Positions 39,441 through 47,667 of a DNA stretch of 64,000 nucleotides are shown piece after piece (position 1 is the first letter of the stretch; every line of letters starts with the position of its first letter). The translations under genes were made by a program, and so were the position numbers. This DNA comes from Dyella sp. A6. Its GTDB lineage: Bacteria > Pseudomonadota > Gammaproteobacteria > Xanthomonadales > Rhodanobacteraceae. The notes beneath the pieces are model-generated. The model had not been told where the DNA came from and did not search any database. It worked only from the letters and a program-made list of their open reading frames with translations. The DNA lies in contig NZ_CP132911.1 of assembly GCF_036320485.1 (NCBI RefSeq), positions 1,302,001 to 1,366,000 of the forward strand, read 5' to 3'.

Positions 39441-40569
39441 GGGCTTGCTCCCTGGTCAGGTTGATCAGCAAGGTTTCGAATTCACGAATTACGGTTTCCG
39501 GCGACAGCCGCTCCATGTCGCTGCGGCCAGCCTGGCCCATCTCCCGCATTCGTTGCGGCTGGCAGGCCAGGTCGACGGTTGTCGCGATGAAGTCGCCGGG
39601 TGCGCCCGGCACGATGCGGTAGCCATTGAGGCCGTCGCGCAGGTGTTCGTGCGCTGCGCCGGTGTCGTAGCCCACCACCGGCAGTCCCGACGCCATCGCT
39701 TCCAGGATGACGTTGCCGAAGGTTTCGCTGAGGCTGGGAAAGGGGAAGAGATCGGCGCTGGCGTAGTGGCGCGCCAGCGCCTCGCCGCGCTGCATGCCGG
39801 CGAAGATGTAGTCCGGGTGTGCCGCCTGCAGTGCCGCGCGCTCGGGACCGTCGCCGACCCACAGGTAGCGCGCATCGGGTATTTGCCGGCGCAGCGCCTC
39901 GAAGGTCCGCACTGCCAGGTCGAGATTTTTCTCCGCCGCGATGCGGCCGACATAGAGGATTACCGGGGTGGTGTCGGACACTCCCCATTGCGCGCGCAGC
40001 GAGGCGTCACGCCATTTCGGGTGGAACAGCCGGGTATCCACAGCGCGGCGCAGCAGGCGGGCGTTGTGCACGCCCAGTTCGGCCAGTTCGGTGGCCAGTG
40101 CCTGGGTGGGAACCAGCGTGCTGGCGGCGCGGCAATGAAAGCGGCGCAGGTGCGCGCGCACCACCGGGATGATCCACGGCAGTCCGTAATCCCTGGCGTA
40201 ATGGTCGAAGCGGGTGTGGAAGCCGGTCGCGACGGGAATACCGAACCGCCGTGCGGTGCGCATGGCGGACCAGCCAAGCGGACCTTCGGTGGCGATGTAG
40301 ATCACGTCGGGCCGTTGCCGGCTCCAGCGGCGACGCAGGCGGTGGCCGGCCGGCAGGCCGATGCGGACGTCGGGATAGTTCGGCAGCGCGACCCCGCGGG
40401 TATGCAGTTCCTCGATACCGGATTCGTCGTCGCCGGGCTGCCGCGGTGCCGGCCGCACCAGGTCGATGCGGTGGCCGCGAGCCGCCAGGCCCGTGGCCAG
40501 GCTGTGCACGGTAAGTGCCACCCCGTTGATTTCCGGCGGCCATGTTTCGCTGACGATGCCAATGCGCAT
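39409..40569 (-). CDS. Glycosyltransferase family 4, PimB/MgtA-like
   Basis: A 386-residue GT-B glycosyltransferase. The N-terminal half starts MRIGIVSETWPPEINGVALT. The donor-binding half has VGRIAAEKNLDLAV and the E-x7-E motif in SETFGNVILEAMASGLPV. Start at ATG 40569; a longer frame upstream is non-coding. It resembles enzymes that move mannose or glucuronate to lipids. The sugar is unknown. It overlaps the PAP2 gene. Confidence 0.87.
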   Translation of the reverse strand: MRIGIVSETWPPEINGVALTVHSLATGLAARGHRIDLVRPAPRQPGDDESGIEELHTRGVALPNYPDVRIGLPAGHRLRRRWSRQRPDVIYIATEGPLGWSAMRTARRFGIPVATGFHTRFDHYARDYGLPWIIPVVRAHLRRFHCRAASTLVPTQALATELAELGVHNARLLRRAVDTRLFHPKWRDASLRAQWGVSDTTPVILYVGRIAAEKNLDLAVRTFEALRRQIPDARYLWVGDGPERAALQAAHPDYIFAGMQRGEALARHYASADLFPFPSLSETFGNVILEAMASGLPVVGYDTGAAHEHLRDGLNGYRIVPGAPGDFIATTVDLACQPQRMREMGQAGRSDMERLSPETVIREFETLLINLTREQAHARNVFPARS

Positions 40570-40729
40570 GGCGGCGACCCCAGAGCGGATTGCGCCCACT
40601 ATCGCGGCGCGCGGTTTCGTCCGCATGGCGCGCGCGTGACGTCGCGATGACGCTGCAACAAAAGCGGTCACACATGTAACCGGGGCACGCAACTGTCTGG
40701 CCCGGTTGTCCTGGGCGTTGCCGCCTTGC

Positions 40730-41488
40730 TTAGTGACCGAAGTAGATCGAGACGCCGAAGCCGGCTTCCCAGGTATCGGCCTGGCCCTGCAACCGGTGAC
40801 GGAAGCTGCCGTCGAGCTGCACGCGCGGCGTGACCAGCCAGGCCAGGCCCGCACCCGCCATGCTGCCGGCACCTGCGCCGGCCTGGTACTGCCATGCGGC
40901 CTCGACGTAAGCGCTCAGTGTCGGGGTGATGGCGTAGCCATCGTTGAGTGCGAGCAGGCGGCTGTCGCGACCGCCGGAGCGCACGTTTTCGACATAGGCG
41001 CCCAGTGCATTGCGGGTGCTGCGCTGCCACGCGATATCGGCGCCCAGCAGGTAGTCGCGACGCGGGTTGCGAAACGCGGCGGCACCGTCGGTGAAACCGA
41101 CGCTGCCAAGCAGGCCCCAGCTGACGGCGCCATGCGCGGGCAGAGCGAATTTCAGGCCGAGGCTGCTTCCACCACGGCCGTAACGGTGCATGCCCTGCTG
41201 GTCGAGCCGGTTGTACGAACTGCCCAGCTGCAGTTCCAGCGGGCCGCCCACACCGATCCGCAGCAGGCTGTCCGCGCTGTACAACGACGAACCGTCGGCG
41301 GCACGGCTCCAGTCGGGCAAGCCCTGTTCCCAGGTGACTGCACCCGCCTGCAGCACGGCCGGTGCGAAACCCAGGCCGGGGCGGTCATAGCCGGGGTTGT
41401 CGTTGGCGAACGCCGGTGCGGCGAGGCAGGCGATGAACAGGCCCGCGACGGTAGCGCGGCGGAAGGCGTGGTATCGGCTAAAATCCAT
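40730..41488 (-). CDS. Outer-membrane beta-barrel, MetA-pathway-type transporter
   Basis: A 252-residue exported protein with a signal peptide ending AAPAFA. It has alternating aromatic/polar strands and repeated short turns (LELQLGSSYNRL, GAVSWGLLGSVGF), and ends EAGFGVSIYFGH. It resembles the Phenol_MetA_deg or putative transporter group of barrels. Substrate unknown. It is divergent from gltX with only 30 bp between the start codons, so the promoters overlap. Confidence 0.65.
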   Translation of the reverse strand: MDFSRYHAFRRATVAGLFIACLAAPAFANDNPGYDRPGLGFAPAVLQAGAVTWEQGLPDWSRAADGSSLYSADSLLRIGVGGPLELQLGSSYNRLDQQGMHRYGRGGSSLGLKFALPAHGAVSWGLLGSVGFTDGAAAFRNPRRDYLLGADIAWQRSTRNALGAYVENVRSGGRDSRLLALNDGYAITPTLSAYVEAAWQYQAGAGAGSMAGAGLAWLVTPRVQLDGSFRHRLQGQADTWEAGFGVSIYFGH

Positions 41489-41518
41489 GGTTTCGTCCTG
41501 TGCTCCTGAAGAATAACG

Positions 41519-42934
41519 ATGACCGTCCGCACCCGCTTCGCTCCCAGTCCCACCGGCTTTCTGCATATTGGCGGGGCGCGTACCGCATTGTATTGCTGGC
41601 TGGAAGCGCGCCGTCGCGGCGGCGAATTCGTGCTGCGCATCGAGGACACCGATCGCGAGCGCTCCACCGACGCCGCCGTGAAAGCCATCCTGGACGCCAT
41701 GCACTGGCTGGATCTGGATGCCGACGAAAAGCCCGTCTACCAGACCCATCGCCTGGCACGCTACAAGGAAGTCGCCGACAAGCTGCTGGCCGAGGGCAAG
41801 GCTTACTACGCCTACGAGTCGAAAGACGAGATCGAGGCGATGCGCGAGGCGGCCATGGCCAAGGGCGAGAAGCCCCGCTACAACGGCTATTACCGCGACC
41901 ACAACGAGCCCGGCTTCCATGAGGCCCGCCGCGACGACCCGAACCGGGTGATCCGCTTCAAGAACCCGGTCGAGGGTTCGGTGGTGTTCGAGGACAAGGT
42001 CAAGGGGCGCATCGAGATCGCCAACAGCGAGCTGGACGACCTGGTGATCTTCCGCTCCGACGGCTGGCCGACCTACAACTTCGCCGTGGTGGTGGACGAC
42101 ATCGACATGGGCATCACCGAGGTGATCCGCGGCGACGACCACGTCAACAACACGCCGCGCCAGATCAACATCTACCTGGCGCTGGGTGCGCCCGTGCCGG
42201 AGTTCGCGCACCTGCCGATGATCCTCGACCACGAGGGCAAGAAGCTGTCCAAGCGCACCAATTCGGTCAGTGTGATGGAGTACCGCAGCGACGGCTATCT
42301 GCCGCATGCGCTGCTCAACTATCTGGTGCGGCTGGGCTGGTCGCACGGCGACCAGGAAATCTTCTCGCGCGAGGAGATGGTGAAGCTGTTCGACATCGCC
42401 GATGTCAACAAGGCCGCTTCGCGCTTCGACACCGAAAAGCTGAAGTGGCTGAACCAGCATTACCTGAAGACCGACGACCCGCTGGCGATCGCGCCGGAAT
42501 TCGAATGGCACCTGCAGCAGGCGGGCCTGGACCCGGCGAAGGGGCCGGCTGCCGCTGATCTCATCGTGGCGCTGCGTGACCGCGTGCAGACGTTGAAGGA
42601 AATGGCCGAGCGCGCGGCGATCTGGTTCGGCCCGATCACCGAATGGGACGAGAAGGCCGTCACCAAGCACCTGAAGAGCGACAGCGCGACGGCGGTACTG
42701 ACCGAGGCGAAGGCGTTGCTGGCCGGTTGCGAGTGGAAGCCCGAGCCGATCCATGCGGTGATCGAACAGGTGGCCGCCAAGCTGGAGCTGGGCATGGGCA
42801 AGGTGGCACAGCCGCTGCGCGTGGCGATGACCGGCACCCAGGTCTCGCCGTCGATCGACCACACTATCTACCTGGCTGGCCGCGACCTGGCCATGCAGCG
42901 CATCGACGATGCGCTTGCCCGCGCGCAGGGCTGA
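41519..42934 (+). CDS. gltX: Glutamyl-tRNA synthetase
   Basis: Charges tRNA-Glu. The 471-residue protein has the class I HIGH-equivalent in [15 protein letters not shown], and KLSKR in [13 protein letters not shown]. The C-terminal anticodon domain follows [14 protein letters not shown]. Length is normal. A small membrane-protein gene follows after 25 bp. Confidence 0.98.
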   Translation: MTVRTRFAPSPTGFLHIGGARTALYCWLEARRRGGEFVLRIEDTDRERSTDAAVKAILDAMHWLDLDADEKPVYQTHRLARYKEVADKLLAEGKAYYAYESKDEIEAMREAAMAKGEKPRYNGYYRDHNEPGFHEARRDDPNRVIRFKNPVEGSVVFEDKVKGRIEIANSELDDLVIFRSDGWPTYNFAVVVDDIDMGITEVIRGDDHVNNTPRQINIYLALGAPVPEFAHLPMILDHEGKKLSKRTNSVSVMEYRSDGYLPHALLNYLVRLGWSHGDQEIFSREEMVKLFDIADVNKAASRFDTEKLKWLNQHYLKTDDPLAIAPEFEWHLQQAGLDPAKGPAAADLIVALRDRVQTLKEMAERAAIWFGPITEWDEKAVTKHLKSDSATAVLTEAKALLAGCEWKPEPIHAVIEQVAAKLELGMGKVAQPLRVAMTGTQVSPSIDHTIYLAGRDLAMQRIDDALARAQG

Positions 42935-42959
42935 GTGGCCATCGTGAGCAGCCTGCCGC

Positions 42960-43229
42960 ATGCATGAACTGCTCGCCCGGGCCACGCATGGTGTCGACCT
43001 GACGGCGCCCGGCGCGTTCTGGCATGTGTTCTTCAACCTGCTGAACATGGTGCCGTGGACGGCCATGTTCTGGTGGAACGTGGTGTTCGTGATCGTGGGC
43101 GCCGTGCTCGGCTGGTGGCGCGGCCGGGTGGCCGAAGGCGTGGCCTGGGCCTTGTTGCTGGGGCCGATCGGCTGGCTGATCGTGCTTCTGCGCAAACCCC
43201 GCGCAACGCCGCCTCCGCTGCCGCGCTGA
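42960..43229 (+). CDS. Small membrane protein, 89 aa
   Basis: A protein of 89 residues with two hydrophobic segments, NMVPWTAMFWWNVVFVIVGA at about 29-48 and GVAWALLLGPIGWLIVLL at about 60-77. A basic loop WWRGRVAEG lies between them and a Pro-rich tail follows. It is 25 bp after gltX and 97 bp before the zur-like gene. Family not recognised. Confidence 0.7.
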   Translation: MHELLARATHGVDLTAPGAFWHVFFNLLNMVPWTAMFWWNVVFVIVGAVLGWWRGRVAEGVAWALLLGPIGWLIVLLRKPRATPPPLPR

Positions 43230-43325
43230 GCCAGCGGTTCCCGGGCCGGCTGCACCGCGGCTTGCCTTTCGCTGCCACTGGCCTCACCTTACATGGGGCG
43301 CAGGGGGCTTTATGAGGGGAATTTC

Positions 43326-43814
43326 TTGAGCAGCGCTACCGACAAATCGCCGACCCATCACCACCACCATCACGATACGCCCAAGGCGCTCGTCGAGGCG
43401 GTGGAGCAGGCCAGTGAAGAACGTGGCCTGCGTCTGACGCCCCTGCGCAAGGAAGTGCTGGAACTGGTCACCACCGCGGGCAAGCCGGTCAAGGCTTACG
43501 ACCTGCTCGACCTGCTGCGCGAAAAGCACGGCAATGCGGCGCCGCCCACGGTGTACCGCGCGCTGGACTTCCTGCTGGAGAATGGCTTCATCCACAAGCT
43601 GGAGTCGATCAACGCCTTTGTCTCCTGTCAGCATCCGGCCGAGGCGCACCAGGTGCCGTTCCTGATCTGCGACCGTTGTTCCAGCGCCCAGGAGGTCTGC
43701 GATCCGCGCGTGGCCGAGCTGATCGAGGCGCAGGCCAAGGCGTTCGGCTTCCGTCCGCAGGCGCAGACCCTGGAAGTGCACGGCATCTGCCGCAACTGCC
43801 GTCGCGCCAGCTGA
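43326..43814 (+). CDS. zur: Fur-family zinc regulator (Zur-like) with a natural His6 stretch
   Basis: Metal-dependent repressor of 162 residues. The TTG at 43326 is chosen because GAGGGGA lies 6 nt upstream; an ATG 33 bp earlier is possible. Residues 11-16 are six histidines. The helix-turn-helix region is PTVYRALDFLLENGFIH. Two CxxC pairs, CDRC and CRNC, form the structural zinc site, and HPAEAHQ supplies regulatory ligands. It converges with the ZIP gene 17 bp away. Zinc is inferred from the neighbours, a ZIP importer and Zur-like boxes. Confidence 0.9.
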   Translation: MSSATDKSPTHHHHHHDTPKALVEAVEQASEERGLRLTPLRKEVLELVTTAGKPVKAYDLLDLLREKHGNAAPPTVYRALDFLLENGFIHKLESINAFVSCQHPAEAHQVPFLICDRCSSAQEVCDPRVAELIEAQAKAFGFRPQAQTLEVHGICRNCRRAS

Positions 43815-43830
43815 AGCCGGCCCTTGCCGG

Positions 43831-44562
43831 TCAGTGGATCGGCAGCAGCGTCGCCAGCCACATGAAGCCCAGTCCGCCCAGTACGCCCAGCATCGGCGTG
43901 TAGCGGCGGCCTTCATCGAGGCGGGTCCATAGTGCCGGCAACAGGTCGCCGCAGACCAGGTAGAGGGTCGCTCCGGCGACCACCGCCAGCATGCCTGCGA
44001 CCGTTGCCGGATCGTGCCCGAGCAACACGACCCCCATGGCCGCGGCCGGCACCAGCGCACCGGCGGCCATGCTCCATGCCACGGCCCGTCGTGGTGATTG
44101 TCCACCGGAGATCAGCACCGCGGCATGGCCCACTTCGCGCGGCAGTTCATGTCCGGCGATGGCCAGCGCGACCAGCACGCCCAGGGTGTCGCCGACCGTG
44201 AAGGCCGCGCCGATGACCACGCCGTCGGCGATGTGATGAAGGATGTCGCCGACCAGGTCCATGCGCGCGAACGGTGCCGTGCTGGCGTGGGCGAATGCGC
44301 GCACGATGCCCTCGGTCACCATGAAGACCAGCATGCCAACCGCCAGCAGCGGCCCGGTTCCGGCGGCATCGAGTCCGTGTGCGGCGGCTTCGGGCAGCAG
44401 GTGCAGCAGCGCATCGCCCAGGAGCAGCCCCGCGGCCATGGCCTGCAGCCAGGGCAGCCATTGCAGCAGCTGTTGAGGCTTGAACCACAGCAACGTGGTC
44501 GAGCTGGAGGCGATCAGCGCAACTGCCGTACTGACAAACAGGGTAAGCAGGACAGAATGCAT
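43831..44562 (-). CDS. ZIP-family zinc transporter
   Basis: A 243-residue inner-membrane metal importer with about eight helices. Transport-site motifs are HHIADGVVIGAA in helix 4 and GHELPREVG in helix 5, variants of HNFPEG and HEIPHE. A variable loop lies between helices 3 and 4. A Zur-box-like site lies 38 bp upstream of its start, so zinc repression is likely. It converges with the regulator gene. Other divalent metals cannot be excluded. Confidence 0.88.
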   Translation of the reverse strand: MHSVLLTLFVSTAVALIASSSTTLLWFKPQQLLQWLPWLQAMAAGLLLGDALLHLLPEAAAHGLDAAGTGPLLAVGMLVFMVTEGIVRAFAHASTAPFARMDLVGDILHHIADGVVIGAAFTVGDTLGVLVALAIAGHELPREVGHAAVLISGGQSPRRAVAWSMAAGALVPAAAMGVVLLGHDPATVAGMLAVVAGATLYLVCGDLLPALWTRLDEGRRYTPMLGVLGGLGFMWLATLLPIH

Positions 44563-44599
44563 CGACTTGGTAAGCGTGTAGGCTTGTGCGGGACTTGGT

Positions 44600-44614
44600 T
44601 GTTACATTATAACA
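44600..44614. promoter_or_regulatory. Zur-box-like operator between the ZIP and M23 genes
   Basis: TGTTACATTATAACA is an imperfect 7-1-7 palindrome matching the Zur core TGTTATA-N-TATAACA with one C/T change. It lies 37 bp before the ZIP ATG (minus) and 65 bp before the M23 peptidase ATG (plus), so it can control both divergently. Confidence 0.75.
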
Positions 44615-44679
44615 TGTTGATGATCGAAAGCGGCGTAGGCGTGCAGCACATGTCTTCGCGGCCAGTTCTCGGAGATGGC

Positions 44680-45822
44680 ATGAAGTCTGTGCAATGGGTG
44701 GGGGCCGTGGCGCTGGCCATGGTGATGGGTGGGCAGGTACATGCGGCACCGGTTCATGTGACGACCACGGCGGTGATGCATCCAGTCAGGCATACAGCCT
44801 GTAGGGAACACCGGGTCACGGTCGCTGAGGGCGACAGCGCCTACACGATGCTGCGCAAGTCCGGCATCGACGCGAACGACGCCATGCAGTGGCTCGCGCC
44901 ATCGCGCCGTGGCAGAGCCCTGCGCGACCTGCGTGCCGGCGACGTACTGACCTTCTGCACGACCGACGGCGGGCATCGCGGGCTGCGACTCGCGGCGCTG
45001 GGCGTGACGCGCGGCCACATGCGCTTCCGTCCGCGTTTGCTGCCCGGCCCGACCAAGGACACCGTGCGCGAAGCGATGGTGGTGCACTCGACGCTGGAGC
45101 GGGCGTTGCGCGAGCGTCGGGTGCCCTGGCACCTGATCGACGCGGTGCATGCCTATCTGCGCGATGATCCCGATTTGCCGGCGCACCTGCCTCGCGGTAC
45201 CCGGGTCGTGGCGACGTTCTCCGGCGATCCCGTGCGCTACGGGGCCCGGCTGCTATGCCTCGATGTCGAGCTGCATGGCCGGCATCACCGGCTTTTTCAT
45301 TACGTGGATGCGCGTGGCCGGCAGTATGTGCTCGGGGATCATGGGCATGGCGTGCGCATCCTGGCGATGCGGAAGCCGCTGCGGCATGCGCGGATTTCCT
45401 CGGGCTGGGGTTGGCGTATCAACCCGGTGCTGAAGCGGCCCGAGTTCCACAAGGGCATCGACTATGCCGCGCCGATGGGTACGCCGATCAGGGCTGCGCT
45501 GGCCGGCGTCGTCGAGATCGCAGCCTGGCACGGCAATTACGGCCGCATGGTCGATGTGCATGCGGCCAACGGCGTCGACAACCGCTATGGGCACATGTCG
45601 CGTTTCGCCGTGGGCATCCATCCGGGCGCCCACGTGCGTGCAGGGCAGGTCATCGGCTATGTGGGCGAGACCGGTCTGGCGACAGGCCCGCACCTGTATT
45701 TCGAACTGTGGGAGCGGCACCGTCGCGTCGACCCGCTGCTGCGCGAGCCGGTGACGACCGCCCAGTTGGATGGCCGGGCGCGGCAACGCTTCTCCGCTTT
45801 CATCCGGCATCTGGATGCCTGA
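44680..45822 (+). CDS. M23-family peptidoglycan endopeptidase (OapA/MepM-like), Zur-box linked
   Basis: Exported protein of 380 residues. The start at 44680 is supported by GGAG and a signal peptide ending in VHAAP. The N-terminal LysM/OapA-like half contains RVTVAEGDSAYTMLRKSG. The C-terminal M23 domain has HKGIDYAAPMGTP with zinc ligands His257 and Asp261, and YGHMS with His305. The last motif reads GPHLYFELW instead of GPHLHFE. So the second His of HxH, normally a zinc ligand, is Tyr340. It likely cuts cross-links in peptidoglycan unless this change disables it. A Zur-box-like site lies 65 bp upstream. Confidence 0.85.
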   Translation: MKSVQWVGAVALAMVMGGQVHAAPVHVTTTAVMHPVRHTACREHRVTVAEGDSAYTMLRKSGIDANDAMQWLAPSRRGRALRDLRAGDVLTFCTTDGGHRGLRLAALGVTRGHMRFRPRLLPGPTKDTVREAMVVHSTLERALRERRVPWHLIDAVHAYLRDDPDLPAHLPRGTRVVATFSGDPVRYGARLLCLDVELHGRHHRLFHYVDARGRQYVLGDHGHGVRILAMRKPLRHARISSGWGWRINPVLKRPEFHKGIDYAAPMGTPIRAALAGVVEIAAWHGNYGRMVDVHAANGVDNRYGHMSRFAVGIHPGAHVRAGQVIGYVGETGLATGPHLYFELWERHRRVDPLLREPVTTAQLDGRARQRFSAFIRHLDA

Positions 45823-45865
45823 GCTGCGAGATTCCGCGGGCGGGATTGGCGGCAACTTCACGCCG

Positions 45866-45880
45866 TGTTATAAAATAACA
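45866..45880. promoter_or_regulatory. Zur-box-like operator before the MerC gene
   Basis: TGTTATAAAATAACA is palindromic except for one pair and matches the Zur core closely. It lies 30 bp before the MerC-gene ATG and 43 bp after the M23 stop, so it would govern the MerC gene separately. Confidence 0.75.
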
Positions 45881-45910
45881 TTCTGCGATTTCACCAGCGG
45901 CCCTCCTGCC

Positions 45911-46339
45911 ATGGCAAAAAGTTCTTCAGACCAGAACGGTGTCTGGCATCTCGCCGACCGCCTTGGGGCGATGGCTTCGTTCCTTTGCGCCATTCATTGC
46001 GCGGTGCTGCCGTTCGTACTGACCCTGCTGCCCCTGCTGGGCCTCGGCTTCCTGGCTGAGCACGGCTTCGAGCGTGGCTTCGTGCTGTTTGCCTGCCTGC
46101 TGGCCCTGACCAGTCTGCTCGGTGGCTTCCGTCGTCATCGCCGCCGGCTTCCGTTGAGCCTGGCCGTGCCGGGCCTGGCCCTGCTCGGGCTAGGCGTCAC
46201 GCTGGCCGTGGACATCTCGATCGTGCTGCACAGCGTGATGGTGACCTGCGGCGGGTTGCTGGTGGCCTCGGCGCATTTCGTGAACCTCAAGCTTGACCGT
46301 CACTTCTGCCGTGTGCACCGCGTGCAGCACGCGCATTGA
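45911..46339 (+). CDS. MerC-domain membrane protein
   Basis: A 142-residue inner-membrane protein with four hydrophobic helices. Helix 1 contains a Cys pair, CAIHC (Cys26, Cys30), as in mercury transporter MerC. The C-terminal tail is rich in His and ends RVHRVQHAH. Start MAKSSSDQ at 45911; the longer frame upstream is not coding. A Zur-box-like site precedes it, so it probably handles zinc or its replacement rather than mercury. No other mer genes are near. Confidence 0.82.
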   Translation: MAKSSSDQNGVWHLADRLGAMASFLCAIHCAVLPFVLTLLPLLGLGFLAEHGFERGFVLFACLLALTSLLGGFRRHRRRLPLSLAVPGLALLGLGVTLAVDISIVLHSVMVTCGGLLVASAHFVNLKLDRHFCRVHRVQHAH

Positions 46340-46393
46340 ACGCCTGATGCGCCGTGATTGTGTAACGAGGCCTCTGCTTTCTAGCATCGTTGC

Positions 46394-47365
46394 ATGAGTC
46401 ATACGCACGCCCACGCCAGCACGCCCCATCTGCACGATCACGCGCACGGACATGGCCACGACCATGCCCATGGCACACACGGTCGCGAGGGCAAACTGCT
46501 GCTGGCTTTTGTCCTGACTCTGGCGATGCTCGCCGCCGAGGCGGTGGGCGGATGGTGGTCGGGCTCGCTGGCGCTGCTGGCCGATGCCGGACACATGTTG
46601 GTGGACGCGATGGCCCTGCTGCTGGCCCTGCTGGCGGTGCGCATGGCGAAGCGTCCAGCCGATGCACGGCGAAGCTATGGCTATGGGCGGATGGAGGTGC
46701 TGGCTGGCTTCGTCAATGCGCTGGCCCAGTTCGTGCTGGTCGGCTTCATTGTCTGGGAAGCGCTCGACCGTCTGCTTCACCTGGGCCGCATCCATATCCT
46801 GTCGGGCGTGATGCTGCTGGTGGCGATGGTGGGCCTGCTGATCAACCTGCTGGTGCTGCGGCTTCTGCACGGCCATGCGCACGATGACGTGAACATGGGT
46901 GCTGCCAGCCTGCACGTGCTGGGCGACCTGTTCGGGTCTTTCGGCGCGGTGCTGGCGGCGGCGGCGGTGCGCTGGCTGGGCTGGAACTGGGCCGATCCGG
47001 CGCTTTCGGTGCTGGTCTCGCTGTTGATTCTGGCGGGTGCGTGGCGACTGCTGCGGCGCTCCTCGCACATCCTGCTGGAGGGGGCGCCGGAAGGCGTCGA
47101 TCCCGACGAGGTGACCGAGGTGTTGCGGCATGCCGACCCTTCGATCAGCGATGTGCATCACCTGCATGTCTGGCAGCTGGCCTCGGGTTCGCGCATGGCT
47201 ACGCTGCATCTCGAGCTGCACGATTCATCGTCGAGCGTGACGGCCATGCACGCGGTGCGGCGTGAGCTGCGCGACCGCTTCGGCATCCATCACGTGACCG
47301 TGCAGGTCGATCCGGCCGGCTGTCCCGATGGCGTTTCGGGCTGTGGCGATCACGTGCATCACTGA
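46394..47365 (+). CDS. CDF-family cation exporter with His-rich N-terminus
   Basis: A 323-residue cation diffusion facilitator of the ZitB/DmeF type, a proton-coupled exporter of zinc, cobalt or cadmium. It has an N-terminal His-rich tail (HDHAHGHGHDHAHGTHG) and six membrane helices. Metal-site motifs are DAGHMLVD in helix 2 and HVLGD in helix 5. The C-terminal cytoplasmic domain has VHHLHVWQLASG. It follows the MerC gene by 54 bp and balances the ZIP importer nearby. The metal is inferred. Confidence 0.9.
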   Translation: MSHTHAHASTPHLHDHAHGHGHDHAHGTHGREGKLLLAFVLTLAMLAAEAVGGWWSGSLALLADAGHMLVDAMALLLALLAVRMAKRPADARRSYGYGRMEVLAGFVNALAQFVLVGFIVWEALDRLLHLGRIHILSGVMLLVAMVGLLINLLVLRLLHGHAHDDVNMGAASLHVLGDLFGSFGAVLAAAAVRWLGWNWADPALSVLVSLLILAGAWRLLRRSSHILLEGAPEGVDPDEVTEVLRHADPSISDVHHLHVWQLASGSRMATLHLELHDSSSSVTAMHAVRRELRDRFGIHHVTVQVDPAGCPDGVSGCGDHVHH

Positions 47366-47456
47366 GTGGCGTTGCCGTGTGCCGCAGGCTTGCGCTTTAC
47401 CGGCCCGCTGTTACGATGATCGGCCATCAACACATTGGTGAATCAAGGAGTTCCTC

Positions 47457-47618
47457 ATGGGCAAGGGCGACCGCAAGACCCTGCGTGGCAAGACCTATCG
47501 TGGCAGCTACGGCAACAGCCGTGCGCACAGCGCCAAGCAGGCCGTGGCCGGCGCGAAGCCGACGGTGACCAAGCCGGCGGCCGCGAAGAAGGCGGCTCCG
47601 AGGAAGAAGTCGGCCTGA
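47457..47618 (+). CDS. thx: 30S ribosomal protein THX
   Basis: A 53-residue, very basic ribosomal protein. The diagnostic N-terminus is MGKGDRKTLRGKTYRGSYGN, followed by an Ala/Lys/Pro-rich tail ending APRKKSA. AAGGAG precedes the ATG by 6 nt. Homologues bind the 30S head. A strong terminator follows directly. The proteobacterial forms carry a longer tail than Thermus THX. Confidence 0.9.
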   Translation: MGKGDRKTLRGKTYRGSYGNSRAHSAKQAVAGAKPTVTKPAAAKKAAPRKKSA

Positions 47619-47632
47619 ACCGGCTTTGATGA

Positions 47633-47657
47633 AACCCCCGCCTCGGCGGGGGTTTTT
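47633..47657 (+). terminator. Terminator after the THX gene
   Basis: The stem AACCCCCG / CGGGGGTT has a 6-nt loop and is followed by a run of T residues. It lies 15 bp after the THX stop and just before the convergent hutI end. Confidence 0.88.
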
Positions 47658-47667
47658 GCATCCGGGC

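Noticed and set aside
41489..43255. Long minus-strand frame extending the beta-barrel gene to 841 codons
   Set aside because: It is antisense to gltX, which is certain. The real barrel gene starts at 41488 with a signal peptide.
47435..47629. 64-codon frame overlapping the THX gene
   Set aside because: The overlapping 53-codon frame has the diagnostic MGKGDRKT start and a ribosome site; the other frame has neither.
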